In this document: piece by piece, positions 42,834 to 51,489 of the stretch
Numbering within the stretch: position 1 is the first letter of the stretch
Layout of the letters: each line of letters starts with the position of its first letter
NCBI RefSeq assembly: GCF_040801785.1
Contig: NZ_CP161805.1
Span: forward strand, 2,542,001-2,606,000
Length of the DNA stretch: 64,000 nt
Direction of reading: 5' to 3'
From: Sulfitobacter sp. LCG007
GTDB taxonomy: Bacteria; Pseudomonadota; Alphaproteobacteria; Rhodobacterales; Rhodobacteraceae
Notes under the pieces: generated by a model
Told to the model about the DNA's origin: nothing
Databases searched by the model: none
What the model saw: the letters and a program-made list of their open reading frames with translations, nothing else
Translations under genes and position numbers: made by a program

Positions 42834-43766
42834 TCAGTCCGCGATCTTCGGCAGAAGCCGTTCGATCTCGGCGCGATGGGCTTCGTATTGCGCCGGCAGC
42901 TTCAGGGCCTCGCCCAGATGTGCGGTATCCTCGTCATGGTCGAAACCCGGCTCGTTGGTCGCGATCTCGAAAAGCACGCCGCCGGGGGTCCGGAAGTAGA
43001 TCGCCCAGAAATAGTTGCGGTCGATCACCGGTGTCACCTGATATCCCGTCGCCAGCAGCTTCTCGCGCACCTCCGCCTGCGCCGCGCGGTCCTCGACTGC
43101 GAAGGCGATATGGTGCACCGATCCTGCCCCCTGCGAGGCGGTCCGGGCGCTTTTCAGCTCTTCGAGGTCGATGGTATTGGCCGCATTGCCCCCGTCGATC
43201 CTGTATCGGGTCACGTCCCCGTCCGTCTCGTCCTTCTGGTAGCCCATGAATTTCAGCAATTCGCCGGTGGCGCCGGCGTCGCGCAGCCGCATGCGGGCGC
43301 CGTGGAATCCGAGGATCGCGGCGTCTTCAGGCACCGCGTCGACCCGCCAGCCCGTCCGGCCCTCGGGATCGCTTTCCACCAGCGCGAAACTGTCGCCATC
43401 CGGCCCGTCAAAGCCAAGCCGCGTCTCGCCGAGAAAGGTGTTCTCGGTCAGGCCCCTGACGCCCTTGTCGGCCAGGTGCCGCTTCCAGAATTCCAGCGCG
43501 CCCTTCGGCACCGCGAATTCGGTTACGCCGACTTCGCCCACGCCCCGCGCGCCTTTCGCCATTCGTCCGAACGGGAAGTAGGTCATCACGGACCCGGGCG
43601 CGCCCGTCGCGTCTCCGTAATAGAGATGGTAGACGCTTGGCGCGTCGAAGTTGACCGTTTTCTTCACCCGCCGCAGTCCGAGCGTTCGGGTGAAGAAATC
43701 GTTGTTTGTCCCTGCATCGGCCGCCATGCTGGTGACGTGGTGAAGTCCCTTGATCTGCGTAATCAT
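42834..43766 (-). CDS. Ring-cleaving dioxygenase, two VOC domains (MhqO/LinE-like)
   Basis: 310-residue glyoxalase/extradiol-dioxygenase-fold protein with two VOC modules (about 1-150 and 151-310). Metal ligands fit the family: His9 or His10 in KGLHHVT, His218 or His219 in GSVHHIAF, and Glu267 in VLFEIATNEPG. LinE-type and MhqO-type enzymes cleave hydroquinones between C-OH and its neighbour. The ATG at 43766 follows AGGAA. It heads an operon with the MhqD-like hydrolase and is divergent from a LysR gene, with repeated operator-like sites between. Confidence 0.9.
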   Translation of the reverse strand: MITQIKGLHHVTSMAADAGTNNDFFTRTLGLRRVKKTVNFDAPSVYHLYYGDATGAPGSVMTYFPFGRMAKGARGVGEVGVTEFAVPKGALEFWKRHLADKGVRGLTENTFLGETRLGFDGPDGDSFALVESDPEGRTGWRVDAVPEDAAILGFHGARMRLRDAGATGELLKFMGYQKDETDGDVTRYRIDGGNAANTIDLEELKSARTASQGAGSVHHIAFAVEDRAAQAEVREKLLATGYQVTPVIDRNYFWAIYFRTPGGVLFEIATNEPGFDHDEDTAHLGEALKLPAQYEAHRAEIERLLPKIAD

Positions 43767-43818
43767 GTTGTCGTTCCTCAGCGCCAGTTGCGTCTCCGGC
43801 CCAACATAGGGCCGAGTG

Positions 43819-43866
43819 CTATTGTCCGGAACGGACATATTCTTGCATTCACTATTATCCGGAACG
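43819..43866. promoter_or_regulatory. Tandem 15-base repeats, candidate LysR operator for the dioxygenase operon
   Basis: CTATTGTCCGGAACG (43819-43833) recurs as CTATTATCCGGAACG (43852-43866), starting 33 bases apart, three helical turns. The first contains a perfect palindrome TGTCCG-GAA-CGGACA (43823-43837); the second is flanked by ATTAT/ATAAT arms. The repeats fill the 112-base gap between the dioxygenase operon and the LysR gene, so LysR binding on one DNA face is likely. Confidence 0.72.
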
Positions 43867-43878
43867 TAATAATTGCGC

Positions 43879-44790
43879 ATGCAGCAGCTCAAACCCGTCC
43901 GCGTGTTCCTAGAAGTCGCCGACCGGCGCAGCTTTGCCGCCGCTGCGCGCAAGTTGCAGATGTCGCCGGCCTCCGTGACACGCATCGTTGCGAGCCTGGA
44001 GGAAGAGCTGGGCCAGCAGCTTCTCGTGCGGACCACGCGGCAGGTATCTCTGACCAGCAGCGGGGCCGCGGTGGCCGCCCGCTATCGTCCGCTGATCGAG
44101 GAATTCGACCGCGTCACCGAGGACATCGCGCTGAGGTCGCGGCCGGATCGGGGGCGGCTTACGATCAACGCTCCGCTGTCTCTCGGCCAGCGCCTCCTGC
44201 CGGCGCTGATCGGCTCGTTCCGGCTGGCCTATCCCAACATCCGCCTGGAGGTGCGGCTGACCGACACGCTGGTCGACATACTGCGAGACGGGAGCGATCT
44301 GGCGATCCGGGTTTCCGGGCCGCCCGCCGACAAGTCGACGATCTGGCGCAAGGTGCGCGAGGTGCCGCTTTACGCGGTCGCCTCTCCGCAGCTTTTCGAG
44401 CGCATCCCCCGGCCCGAAGCACCCGATGATCTCGACCGCGCCCATTGCCTGTCCTATGCCGAGGACGCGGGCCCCGAGATCTGGCGCTTCCGCAAGGGCC
44501 CGCTCACCCGCAGCATCCGGGCGGGGCTGGACGTCGTGTCCAACAACGGGGATTTTCTCTATGGGCTCGCCGAAAGCGGAAACGGCATCGCGATGCTGCC
44601 GTGCTTCATGGTCAGCGACGGGCTGAAGAGCGGCGCGGTAGAGCGTGTCCTGCCGGATTGGGACCTGCCCTCGCTCTGGCTGACGCTGTTCTACCCGCCC
44701 TATGACGAGCTTCCGCCGCTGGTCGCGACCTTCAGCGACTTCTTCGAAAGCTATATCCGCGACGCGCGGCTTTTTGACGTTCCCGCGTGA
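43879..44790 (+). CDS. LysR-family transcriptional regulator
   Basis: 303-residue regulator. The N-terminal HTH (residues 1-60, with RKLQMSPASVTRIVASLEEELG) is followed by a LysR substrate-binding domain of the AaeR/DmlR-like type (RLTINAPLSLGQRLLPALIGSF). I use the ATG at 43879; a TTG at 43873 adds two residues. It is divergent from the MhqO/MhqD-like pair and most likely controls it in response to a quinone or phenolic compound (inference). Its stop codon abuts the stop of the ABC permease gene at 44791 with no gap. Confidence 0.92.
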   Translation: MQQLKPVRVFLEVADRRSFAAAARKLQMSPASVTRIVASLEEELGQQLLVRTTRQVSLTSSGAAVAARYRPLIEEFDRVTEDIALRSRPDRGRLTINAPLSLGQRLLPALIGSFRLAYPNIRLEVRLTDTLVDILRDGSDLAIRVSGPPADKSTIWRKVREVPLYAVASPQLFERIPRPEAPDDLDRAHCLSYAEDAGPEIWRFRKGPLTRSIRAGLDVVSNNGDFLYGLAESGNGIAMLPCFMVSDGLKSGAVERVLPDWDLPSLWLTLFYPPYDELPPLVATFSDFFESYIRDARLFDVPA

Positions 44791-45777
44791 TCAGTGCTCG
44801 GTCCTGCCGCGCCCGTAGAGCAGCAGCATGCAGATGATGACGATGCCATAGACCATCTGGCGCCCCGCCTCGGGCATCTGCATGACCGAGAGGATGGATT
44901 GCAGCAGGGTGATCAGGATCACCCCCGCAATGGTGCCGACATAGGACCCCTTGCCCCCGAGGATCGAGGTCCCGCCAAGGACGACGGCGGCGATGGCAGG
45001 CAGCAGGTAGGCGTCGCCCATCGCCTGCGCTGCCTTCGAGGCATAGCCGGCGAGCAGGACGCCCGCGAAGGCGGACAGCGATCCGGCGAGGACGAAGGTC
45101 AGCATGACGATCCGGCGCGTCGGCACGCCCGAGAGATAGGCAGCGCGCTCGCGGTTGCCGATGGCGTAGATCGCGCGCCCGTATGCCGTCCGGGTCAGAA
45201 GGAAGACGATCCCCGCCCCCACCAGCGCCCAGGCCAGGATCGCGTTGGGCACGCCCGGAAGCAATGTCCCGGTGGCGAGCCAGCGCATGGAAGGCGGGGC
45301 GGCGTCCTGCGGCGAGAAGCCGCCCGAATAGACCACCATCAGCCCCTGGGCCACGACATTGGTCGATAGCGTGACGATCATCGCCGGGATGCGCAGGTAG
45401 GCGACGCCGATGCCGTTGACCAGACCGAAGCAGGCCCCGACGAGAATACCCGCAGGAACGGCAAGCGCGGCCCCGGCAGGTCCGAGGCCGGCGGCGGCGC
45501 AGCCCATCATCGCGCCCGCGGTCAGAACCCATGGAATAGAGAGGTCGATATGCCCCAGCAGGATCACGAGCATGACCCCCGAGGCGGCGATGCCGAGGAA
45601 CGAGCCCACCTTGAGCTGCTGGAGCAGATAGGCCGGCGACAGGAAGTTCGGCGAGTAGAAGGAGCCGAGGATCAGGATCACGATGATGCAACCGAAGGCG
45701 GTGGCGATGGCCGGGTCGATGCGCCGCCTGAGGTCCGCCATCGTCCCGCCTTGCGACCGTTGCGGGGTATCGCTCAT
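44791..45777 (-). CDS. CUT2 sugar ABC transporter permease (second)
   Basis: 328-residue RbsC/YjfF-type permease with about nine to ten helices. LVILLGHIDLSI is the family block in helix 3, and AVVLGGTSILGGKGSYVGTIAGV the conserved C-terminal block. It differs from the other permease at 45774-46754, so the importer uses two unlike membrane subunits, as in YtfT/YjfF. Its start overlaps the first permease stop as ATGA. Last gene of the operon. Confidence 0.92.
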   Translation of the reverse strand: MSDTPQRSQGGTMADLRRRIDPAIATAFGCIIVILILGSFYSPNFLSPAYLLQQLKVGSFLGIAASGVMLVILLGHIDLSIPWVLTAGAMMGCAAAGLGPAGAALAVPAGILVGACFGLVNGIGVAYLRIPAMIVTLSTNVVAQGLMVVYSGGFSPQDAAPPSMRWLATGTLLPGVPNAILAWALVGAGIVFLLTRTAYGRAIYAIGNRERAAYLSGVPTRRIVMLTFVLAGSLSAFAGVLLAGYASKAAQAMGDAYLLPAIAAVVLGGTSILGGKGSYVGTIAGVILITLLQSILSVMQMPEAGRQMVYGIVIICMLLLYGRGRTEH

Positions 45778-46754
45778 TCGAACCACTCCAGCCTGTTGCG
45801 CACCCGGAAGAGGGCGAAGGCGCCGATGGATATGGCGAGCATCAGGAACATCCCCTGCAGGAGCGGCTGCCAGAGCGGATCGACGTCGAAGACGAAAAGC
45901 ATGTCTCCGATGGTCCGGGCGGTGAAGGCACCGAAGACCGCACCCACGGCACTCCCCCGTCCGCCGTAAAGCGAAATACCCCCCAGAACCACGGCGGCGA
46001 TGGACCAGAGCGTATAGCCATCGCCGGAGGCATAGGCCGCCTCGCCGGTGTAGGTGTAGAAGGTCAGGAACAGCCCGCCCATGGCGCTGAAAAGGCCGCC
46101 CAGAGCATAGGCCGCGAACTTCGAGCGGCGGATATTGACGCCGGACATGTAGGCCGCACTTTCGGACGACCCCGCCGCATAGGCGCCGCGCCCCAGAACC
46201 GAGCGCCGGAAGGGTACCCATACGACGATCAGTGCCGCAGCCAGCAGCAGGAGGCTTGCCGGAACCACCCCGAAGAGGCGCCCGGTCATCGCGTCCGCGA
46301 GATCCTCGTTCACGGACCCGCCCGGGAAGGGACGCAGCAGCAGGGCGATGCCGAAGAAGACCGCTCCGGTCGCGATGGTCGTGACGATGGGCTGCAGCCT
46401 GCCGTAGATCACGATTGCGCCGTTGAGGGCCCCGCAGGCGACCCCTGCGGCCAGCGTTCCGAGCACGCCCGCCGCGGTTTGCATCGGGGTGCCGACCACG
46501 ATGTAGGATGCGATGCAGTTGGTCAGCACCAGCACCATTCCGACAGACAGGTCGATGCCGGCGGTGATGACCACAAGCGCCTGCGCGATCACGACGAAGG
46601 CCAGCAGCACGCCCTTGTTCGCCGCCGTCTGCACCACATTGGCCGAGAGCCCCACGGGGTGGTTCGAGACGTAAACGGTGAACATCGCCAGAAAGAGCGC
46701 GATCGCCATAAGCGTGCCGCGGTTCTCCGTCAGCGCGTAGCGCCATTCCCTCAT
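45774..46754 (-). CDS. CUT2 sugar ABC transporter permease (first)
   Basis: 326-residue RbsC-like inner-membrane permease. VVITAGIDLSVGMVLVLTN and AAVVLGGISLYGGRGSAVGAVFG are the two conserved family blocks. The ATG at 46754 overlaps the ATPase stop as ATGA, so translation is coupled on both sides. Confidence 0.93.
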   Translation of the reverse strand: MREWRYALTENRGTLMAIALFLAMFTVYVSNHPVGLSANVVQTAANKGVLLAFVVIAQALVVITAGIDLSVGMVLVLTNCIASYIVVGTPMQTAAGVLGTLAAGVACGALNGAIVIYGRLQPIVTTIATGAVFFGIALLLRPFPGGSVNEDLADAMTGRLFGVVPASLLLLAAALIVVWVPFRRSVLGRGAYAAGSSESAAYMSGVNIRRSKFAAYALGGLFSAMGGLFLTFYTYTGEAAYASGDGYTLWSIAAVVLGGISLYGGRGSAVGAVFGAFTARTIGDMLFVFDVDPLWQPLLQGMFLMLAISIGAFALFRVRNRLEWFE

Positions 46755-48283
46755 GCCGGTGCCTTCGCGGTTTCGCCGATGTTCAGCGCGCTGGCGATCA
46801 GGCTGTGCTCGCTCAGCTTGTCGCCCGACAGTTCGTCCCGGATGGTCCCGTCGTAAAGCACCAGCACCCTGTCGCAGCAGCCGATGAGTTCGTCGTAGTC
46901 GGTCGAATAGAACAGGATCGCCGCACCCGCCCCCGCGAGCTTGCGCAAAAGTGCGTAGACCTCCTGCTTGGTGCCCACGTCGATGCCGCGCGTCGGATCG
47001 TTCAGCAGGATGATGCGCGGCCGGCGCATAAGCCACTTTGCGATGACGACCTTTTGCTGGTTGCCGCCCGACAGCGCGCCCACGGGGATGTCGAGCCCCG
47101 CCGTCTTGATCGCGAGCAGCTTCACCATCTCGTCGATCAGCCTCTCCTCCGCGGCCCGGTCCACGATGCCCGCCCGGGTCACCTTGTCGAGCGCGGCAAA
47201 GGACAGGTTCTGGCGCACCGTCATCGCCAGCATCAGCCCTTCGGTCTTGCGGTCCTCGGGGATGAGCGCCATTCCGATGCCGTCGCGGCGCGCCTCTCCG
47301 GGGCTGTCGATGGAGACGGGCTTGCCGTCGATGAGGATCTCGCCCTGAAGGCCGCGCAGCACGCCGAAGAAGGCAAGCAGAAGCTCGCGCTGCCCCTGAC
47401 CGTCGAGCCCGCCAAGCCCCACGACCTCACCCGGCCTGAGTGTGAGCGAGATGTCGCGCAGCCTGTCGGTCCAGCTGAGGTGCTTCGCCTCGAGCAGCGG
47501 CGGCGTGTCGGCCGGAATGCCGGTCAGCGGTGGGAAGGCATGCGAATACTCCCGCCCGATCATCATCTCGACGACCTCTGAATCGGTCCGGCTGCCCTGG
47601 TCGTAGCTTTCGACGTTGCGTCCGTTCCGGAACACGGTGCAGCGGTCGGCAAGCTCCGCGATCTCGTTCATGCGGTGCGAGATGTAAAGCAGCGCCAGCC
47701 CCTCGTCGCGCAGCCGCTTCAGAACGCCAAAGATGCTGGACACGTCCGAGGCGGTCAGGGCCGACGTCGCCTCGTCCAGGATCAGGATACGCGGCTTGCG
47801 CGCCAGTGCCTTCGCGATCTCGACCATCTGGCGGCGCGACAGCGGCAGGTCGCGCACCAGCGCGCGCGGATGGATGTCGGGCGCGCCTGCGCGGGCAAGC
47901 GCCTCTTCCGCGATCCGGCGCTGCGCGGCGCGGTCGATCATGCCGAAGCGGCGGGGCGGGTTCGAGATGACGATATTGTCGGCCACGCTGAGTTCGGGGA
48001 TCAGCGACAGTTCCTGGAAGACGCAGACGATTCCGGCCTCGTTGGCCGCGCCCGGGCTGGCGAAGCTGACGTCGTTTCCGTCGAGCACGATGCGCCCCTC
48101 GTCGGGCTGCACGACGCCCGAGAGCACCTTGATCAGCGTCGACTTGCCCGCGCCGTTCTCGCCGAGGATCGCGTGGATCGATCCCGAAGACACCTCGAGC
48201 GACGCCCGGTCAAGCGCCGTTACGCCGCCGTAGCGCTTGGATATCGCCTGCATGGATAGCAGTGGTGCCTGTCCCACTTTCAC
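46751..48283 (-). CDS. CUT2 sugar ABC transporter ATPase (RbsA-like, two nucleotide-binding domains)
   Basis: 510-residue tandem ATPase. In the first domain Walker A is GENGAGKST (about 39-47) and Walker B LILDEATSAL; its signature region, LPLSRRQMVEIAKAL, is degenerate as usual. The second domain has GLGGLDGQGQRELL in place of a Walker A and keeps LSGGNQQKVVIAKWL, as is normal in RbsA-type proteins. It lies after the binding-protein gene across a 65-base gap holding a strong hairpin, and overlaps the first permease gene. Confidence 0.95.
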   Translation of the reverse strand: MKVGQAPLLSMQAISKRYGGVTALDRASLEVSSGSIHAILGENGAGKSTLIKVLSGVVQPDEGRIVLDGNDVSFASPGAANEAGIVCVFQELSLIPELSVADNIVISNPPRRFGMIDRAAQRRIAEEALARAGAPDIHPRALVRDLPLSRRQMVEIAKALARKPRILILDEATSALTASDVSSIFGVLKRLRDEGLALLYISHRMNEIAELADRCTVFRNGRNVESYDQGSRTDSEVVEMMIGREYSHAFPPLTGIPADTPPLLEAKHLSWTDRLRDISLTLRPGEVVGLGGLDGQGQRELLLAFFGVLRGLQGEILIDGKPVSIDSPGEARRDGIGMALIPEDRKTEGLMLAMTVRQNLSFAALDKVTRAGIVDRAAEERLIDEMVKLLAIKTAGLDIPVGALSGGNQQKVVIAKWLMRRPRIILLNDPTRGIDVGTKQEVYALLRKLAGAGAAILFYSTDYDELIGCCDRVLVLYDGTIRDELSGDKLSEHSLIASALNIGETAKAPA

Positions 48284-48303
48284 TCCCCCTCCCCCGAGGC
48301 GAA

Positions 48304-48334
48304 GGGACGCCGCGAAACCGGCCCGCGGCGTCCC
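48304..48334 (-). promoter_or_regulatory. Intercistronic hairpin after the sugar-binding-protein gene
   Basis: Perfect 11-bp stem GGGACGCCGCG (48304-48314) / CGCGGCGTCCC (48324-48334), 9-base loop, between the binding-protein stop (48349) and the ATPase start (48283). Such hairpins commonly protect the abundant binding-protein mRNA and reduce read-through to the membrane genes. Confidence 0.7.
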
Positions 48335-48348
48335 GGTCCGTACAGGAC

Positions 48349-49464
48349 TTACTGGTTGGCCTCGGTCTGCCCCATGATCTCCTGCGCCGAGAACTCGATT
48401 CCGCAGGTCGGGAAGGAATTGCCGACGAAGAAGTTGTCGGACTGGTCCGGGAAGTAATCCACGCCTTCCTTCAGATCCGGATCGGCTGCGACGGCAAGCG
48501 GCAGCTTGACGGATTGCGGCACGACCTGACCCTCAAGCGCCGCGAGCGCGATCTTGATCGCCACGGCCACCTGGGCCGGGCCTGTCCCCGCAGAGGTGCA
48601 ATCCAGCGCTTCGTCGGCGGCGCAGAACTTGCGGAACCCGTTCTCCGTCTCGCCGCCGAAGGGCACCATCGGATGGCCCGCGTCCATCATCGCCTGAACG
48701 ATGCCCGTATCGCCGCCCTGACCCGATATCCCGTCGAAGGGACCCGAGGCCGCAATGGCGTCCGCCGTGGCCTTCTGGGCCACGCCGTCGTCCCACTTGC
48801 CCACGACCTCGACCACGTCGAACTGCTTTCCCGATGCCTCGAGCACTTCGTGGAACCCGTTGTGCCGGTCGGTATCGACCGAGGTTCCGGCCACGCCGCG
48901 CACTTCAAGAAGCTTGCCGCCATCGGGCAGGCGATCCACCAGCCACTGGGCCCAGAGTTGCCCGAGGCCCTTCTGGTCAACGTTGACGTTGATGGCGTCG
49001 GTGGTGTCCAGAATGTTGTCGAAGGCGACAAGCACCACGCCCGCCTGCTTGGCGCGTTTGATGACAGGGCCGAAGGCGGTCGGGTTCTGGGCGTTCACCA
49101 CGATGGCGTCATAACCGGCGTCGATGAAGTTGTTGATTGCGGCGATCTGCGCCGGAACGTCCTCGCCGGTCGAGACGACCTTGAACTCTGCGAGTTTCGC
49201 GGCGACCTCGGGCTGGGCGGCATAGGCCTTTGCCGTCTGGATCATCTGGATGCGCCAGGTATTGGCGATATAGCCGTTGGCAAGCGCGACCCGGTAGGGT
49301 CCCTTCTTGGCCGGAAACTTGAAGAACTGGGTTTCGTCCGACCAGGGCGCGAAACACTCGGGCTCGGCGGCAGGGCCCGAGACGATCTCGGGTTCGGCCA
49401 TCGCGGTCGCGGCGCAGAGCAGCAACGCGCCCGCAGCGGCCGTATTCAGAACGGTTCTGTCCAT
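48349..49464 (-). CDS. CUT2 sugar ABC transporter, periplasmic binding protein
   Basis: 371 residues. A signal peptide (about 1-23, ending TAMA) precedes a Peripla_BP_4 (ribose-binding-like) domain. ANGYIANTWRIQMIQTAKAY opens the first lobe, and DAIVVNAQNPTAFGPVIKRA and VAFDNILDTTDAINVNVDQ are typical lobe and hinge blocks. Four cysteines in the mature part could form disulfides. GGGAGGAGG precedes the ATG, a very strong ribosome-binding site suited to a high-copy receptor. First gene of the operon. The sugar or polyol bound is unknown. Confidence 0.92.
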   Translation of the reverse strand: MDRTVLNTAAAGALLLCAATAMAEPEIVSGPAAEPECFAPWSDETQFFKFPAKKGPYRVALANGYIANTWRIQMIQTAKAYAAQPEVAAKLAEFKVVSTGEDVPAQIAAINNFIDAGYDAIVVNAQNPTAFGPVIKRAKQAGVVLVAFDNILDTTDAINVNVDQKGLGQLWAQWLVDRLPDGGKLLEVRGVAGTSVDTDRHNGFHEVLEASGKQFDVVEVVGKWDDGVAQKATADAIAASGPFDGISGQGGDTGIVQAMMDAGHPMVPFGGETENGFRKFCAADEALDCTSAGTGPAQVAVAIKIALAALEGQVVPQSVKLPLAVAADPDLKEGVDYFPDQSDNFFVGNSFPTCGIEFSAQEIMGQTEANQ

Positions 49465-49786
49465 TATTTCCTCCTCCCAATTTTTTCGGCGAACGCGCGG
49501 AGCTCCTCTTCTCCGTTGTCGCGTCGCCCTGAGTCAGCGGCATGCGGCGCGTGGAATCGGCCAACGCTTCGCGATGCTGCTGGATTATTATCAGTAATAT
49601 TAACTCCATTTCCACAATTATTAGGTGTGCTTGTCCGCCAGAAAAAGCAGCTGACGAGGGGAGGCTCTGACGTGGATCAGCTTTTCCGCCTTCTTGCCGC
49701 ATTTGCGCGGTCTCTAAGCGTTGTTCCTTCACTGATCACTCGCCGGACCAGTATTCCTCGGTCGACCGAACAAGCGGAGAGCCCCA
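49465..49786. other. Upstream region of the sugar ABC operon; no gene seen
   Basis: 322 bases between the binding-protein start and the transposase remnant. It includes the most A/T-rich stretch of this area (about 49580-49625), with the inverted repeat TATTA-TCAG-TAATA at 49586-49599, and should hold the operon promoter. I saw no convincing coding frame and no clear left terminal repeat of the insertion element. Confidence 0.6.
49586..49599. promoter_or_regulatory. A/T-rich inverted repeat, candidate operator or promoter element
   Basis: TATTA (49586-49590), spacer TCAG, TAATA (49595-49599), about 122 bases upstream of the sugar-binding-protein start. It stands out in GC-rich surroundings. 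No regulator gene is adjacent to assign it to. Confidence 0.35.
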
Positions 49787-50812
49787 ATGATCACCGAACG
49801 CAAGTAGATCCCTGACATCTGGAAGCGGATGTCGAGCGGGATGCATGCGCGACGGTTCCTGGAGGGTATAATATGTTCGACCGGCAGTCACTGTCCTCAT
49901 TGTGGGTCGATGGCCGCGTCGACGCTGCGCGGAAGGACGTGCAGACCGTAGCCCTACCAGTGCCGAGACTGCCGTCTCCGGTTCACGGTCACCACGTTCA
50001 CCCCGAAGCACCGCACGAAGCTCGACCTGTGTACCTGGATCTGCGCGATGGTCTTGGTGCTCGCTTCGAGCAAGGGCATCTCCTCGGTCGCGGTGGCACG
50101 GCTGCTCGGCGTGAACCATAATACCGTGTGGACGATGGGGCACGCCATCAGGGAAATGATGCACGGCCGGAACGCCGAACTGCTGCCGCTGGAGGACATT
50201 GTCGACGTGGACGGGGCCTATGTCGGCGGAGCCGCGAGATCGCTCTCGGGGGCCTGCAATCCAAGGGGCAAGGACACCGGGAAGCCGATGATCTTCGTGG
50301 CGGCCTCACTGGAAGGGCAGGCGCGCGCAGGGGTCGTTCCCGATGACAAGAGGGCGACGCTTGAGCCGGTTCTCCTGGATTGGATCGACCCCGATACGGC
50401 GCGCCTGATGAACGATGGAAGCATGAGCTGCCGGGCCCTGCGGAAGACAATGGCCGACCACCGGTATGTGATCCACAGCCAGAAAGAGTATGCCAATCCG
50501 GAGACCGGCGCCCGTGTGAACGCCGCAGAGGCAGTGATTTTCCGGGTACAGCGCGCTCTGGTCGGGGTCGACCACAACCTCTAGCAACAGCAGCACCAGC
50601 GCCACCTCGACGATATCGTCTGGCGGCGGAACCATCGCGACCCTGTCGGTGAAGTGATCAAGCAATGGACCGCGAAAACCGTTGTCGAGCGGAAGAAATC
50701 GACAACGATCTGCAAGCCGATCCCGGTGGACGACCAGATGCGCGTTCTGTTTCAGGGAGCTGTCGGCAAGGAGCTGCGGCGCTCGAAGGAATACGGACCA
50801 TGCTGGACCTGA
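49787..50812 (+). pseudogene. IS1595-type transposase with three internal amber codons
   Basis: One frame runs from the ATG at 49787 to the TGA at 50810-50812 without any frameshift, but TAG interrupts it at 49805 (codon 7), 49949 (codon 55) and 50582 (codon 266). Ignoring them gives a complete 341-residue IS1595 protein: IPDIWKRM near the start, a zinc ribbon with CPHCGS (36-41) and CRDC (59-62), an HTH (VARLLGVNHNTVW), and a DDE core with DGAYVGG (Asp142), NDGS (Asp210) and NAAEA (Glu248). After the third TAG come DDIVWRRNHRDPVGE and KPIPVDDQMR, both family-like. The longest open part is 50048-50584. Probably a decaying copy; no terminal inverted repeats were found. Confidence 0.85.
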
Positions 50813-50879
50813 ATGGTTCCCGCTCTTGAGAAACGTCCATGCACCAACGGAACCCCGGTGCATGAACGCAACCCGGTTT

Positions 50880-51104
50880 CTAGGCTCGCTCCGCCGTAGT
50901 GCGGTGTGCCAAAGCGAAGGCCAGAGGGGTAGTCAGCTGCGTGAAGATGAAAGCGATCGGCCACGCGATGAGCGCCTGCCGTGGCCAGCCTGCAAGCCAT
51001 TCCGCGGTAGGCCCCATGGCGATCAGGGACATCGTGCCAGACATCAGGGTGGCCATCATGAGGGTGATGAGGATCTGCGCAATGATGATGGTTTTTCTGT
51101 TCAT
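50880..51104 (-). CDS. DUF2798 small membrane protein
   Basis: 74 residues with two hydrophobic helices (about 4-27 and 43-66) and the family pattern ILITLMMATLMSGTMSLIAMG and AWPIAFIFTQLTTPLAFALA. The start at 51104 follows GGAAAAGACGGA. The frame stays open upstream to 51461, but the added part has no family likeness, so I did not include it. It lies in the gene-poor island beside the transposase remnant. Function unknown. Confidence 0.85.
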   Translation of the reverse strand: MNRKTIIIAQILITLMMATLMSGTMSLIAMGPTAEWLAGWPRQALIAWPIAFIFTQLTTPLAFALAHRTTAERA

Positions 51105-51489
51105 TTCCGTCTTTTCCAGGCTGTGGTCGGACGGGGATGTCGCAACTTCCCCGGCACCGACCAGTTGAAGGTCGATGCCGTGGGTTCGCAGATTGGTGCG
51201 ACTGGATCTCTGCCTCGCAGAGGGCCGGAATAACCAGACCGGCCTCGAAATCTTTTCGGCTCCGACGAGATACTGCCGCCGGTCACATCTCGCAAGCTCG
51301 ATTATTCGTGGCCCAGAAACGAACGCCATCATGGTTCCGCTGTCAGCAGCGTTACCTATTATTGTGGACAAGTTGGTCATTAAGCGACTTCCCGCGCCGC
51401 CACACGACACATCCGGCTGCCATCGCCGAGGCGGGAAATCGACGTTCGGCCGCGGATCCATGCCGCAGCCGCATGTTGTGCCGGTTGCC
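51105..51489. other. 385-base region between DUF2798 and the ammonia-lyase gene; no gene assigned
   Basis: A minus-strand frame (51105-51461, in phase with DUF2798) is open but unlike any family I know; its best start would be the ATG at 51380. Base composition is more mixed than in neighbouring operons. It may hold the DUF2798 promoter and gene debris. Confidence 0.45.

Noticed and set aside
49787-50812. Genome-wide reading of TAG as an amino acid
   Set aside because: Several intact genes here, such as the LOG-family gene and the MsbA-like exporter, end naturally at TAG, so general amber recoding is unlikely.
51105-51461. N-terminal extension or extra gene upstream of DUF2798
   Set aside because: The frame is open but has no ribosome-binding site match, no family likeness and a Pro/Arg-rich chance composition.
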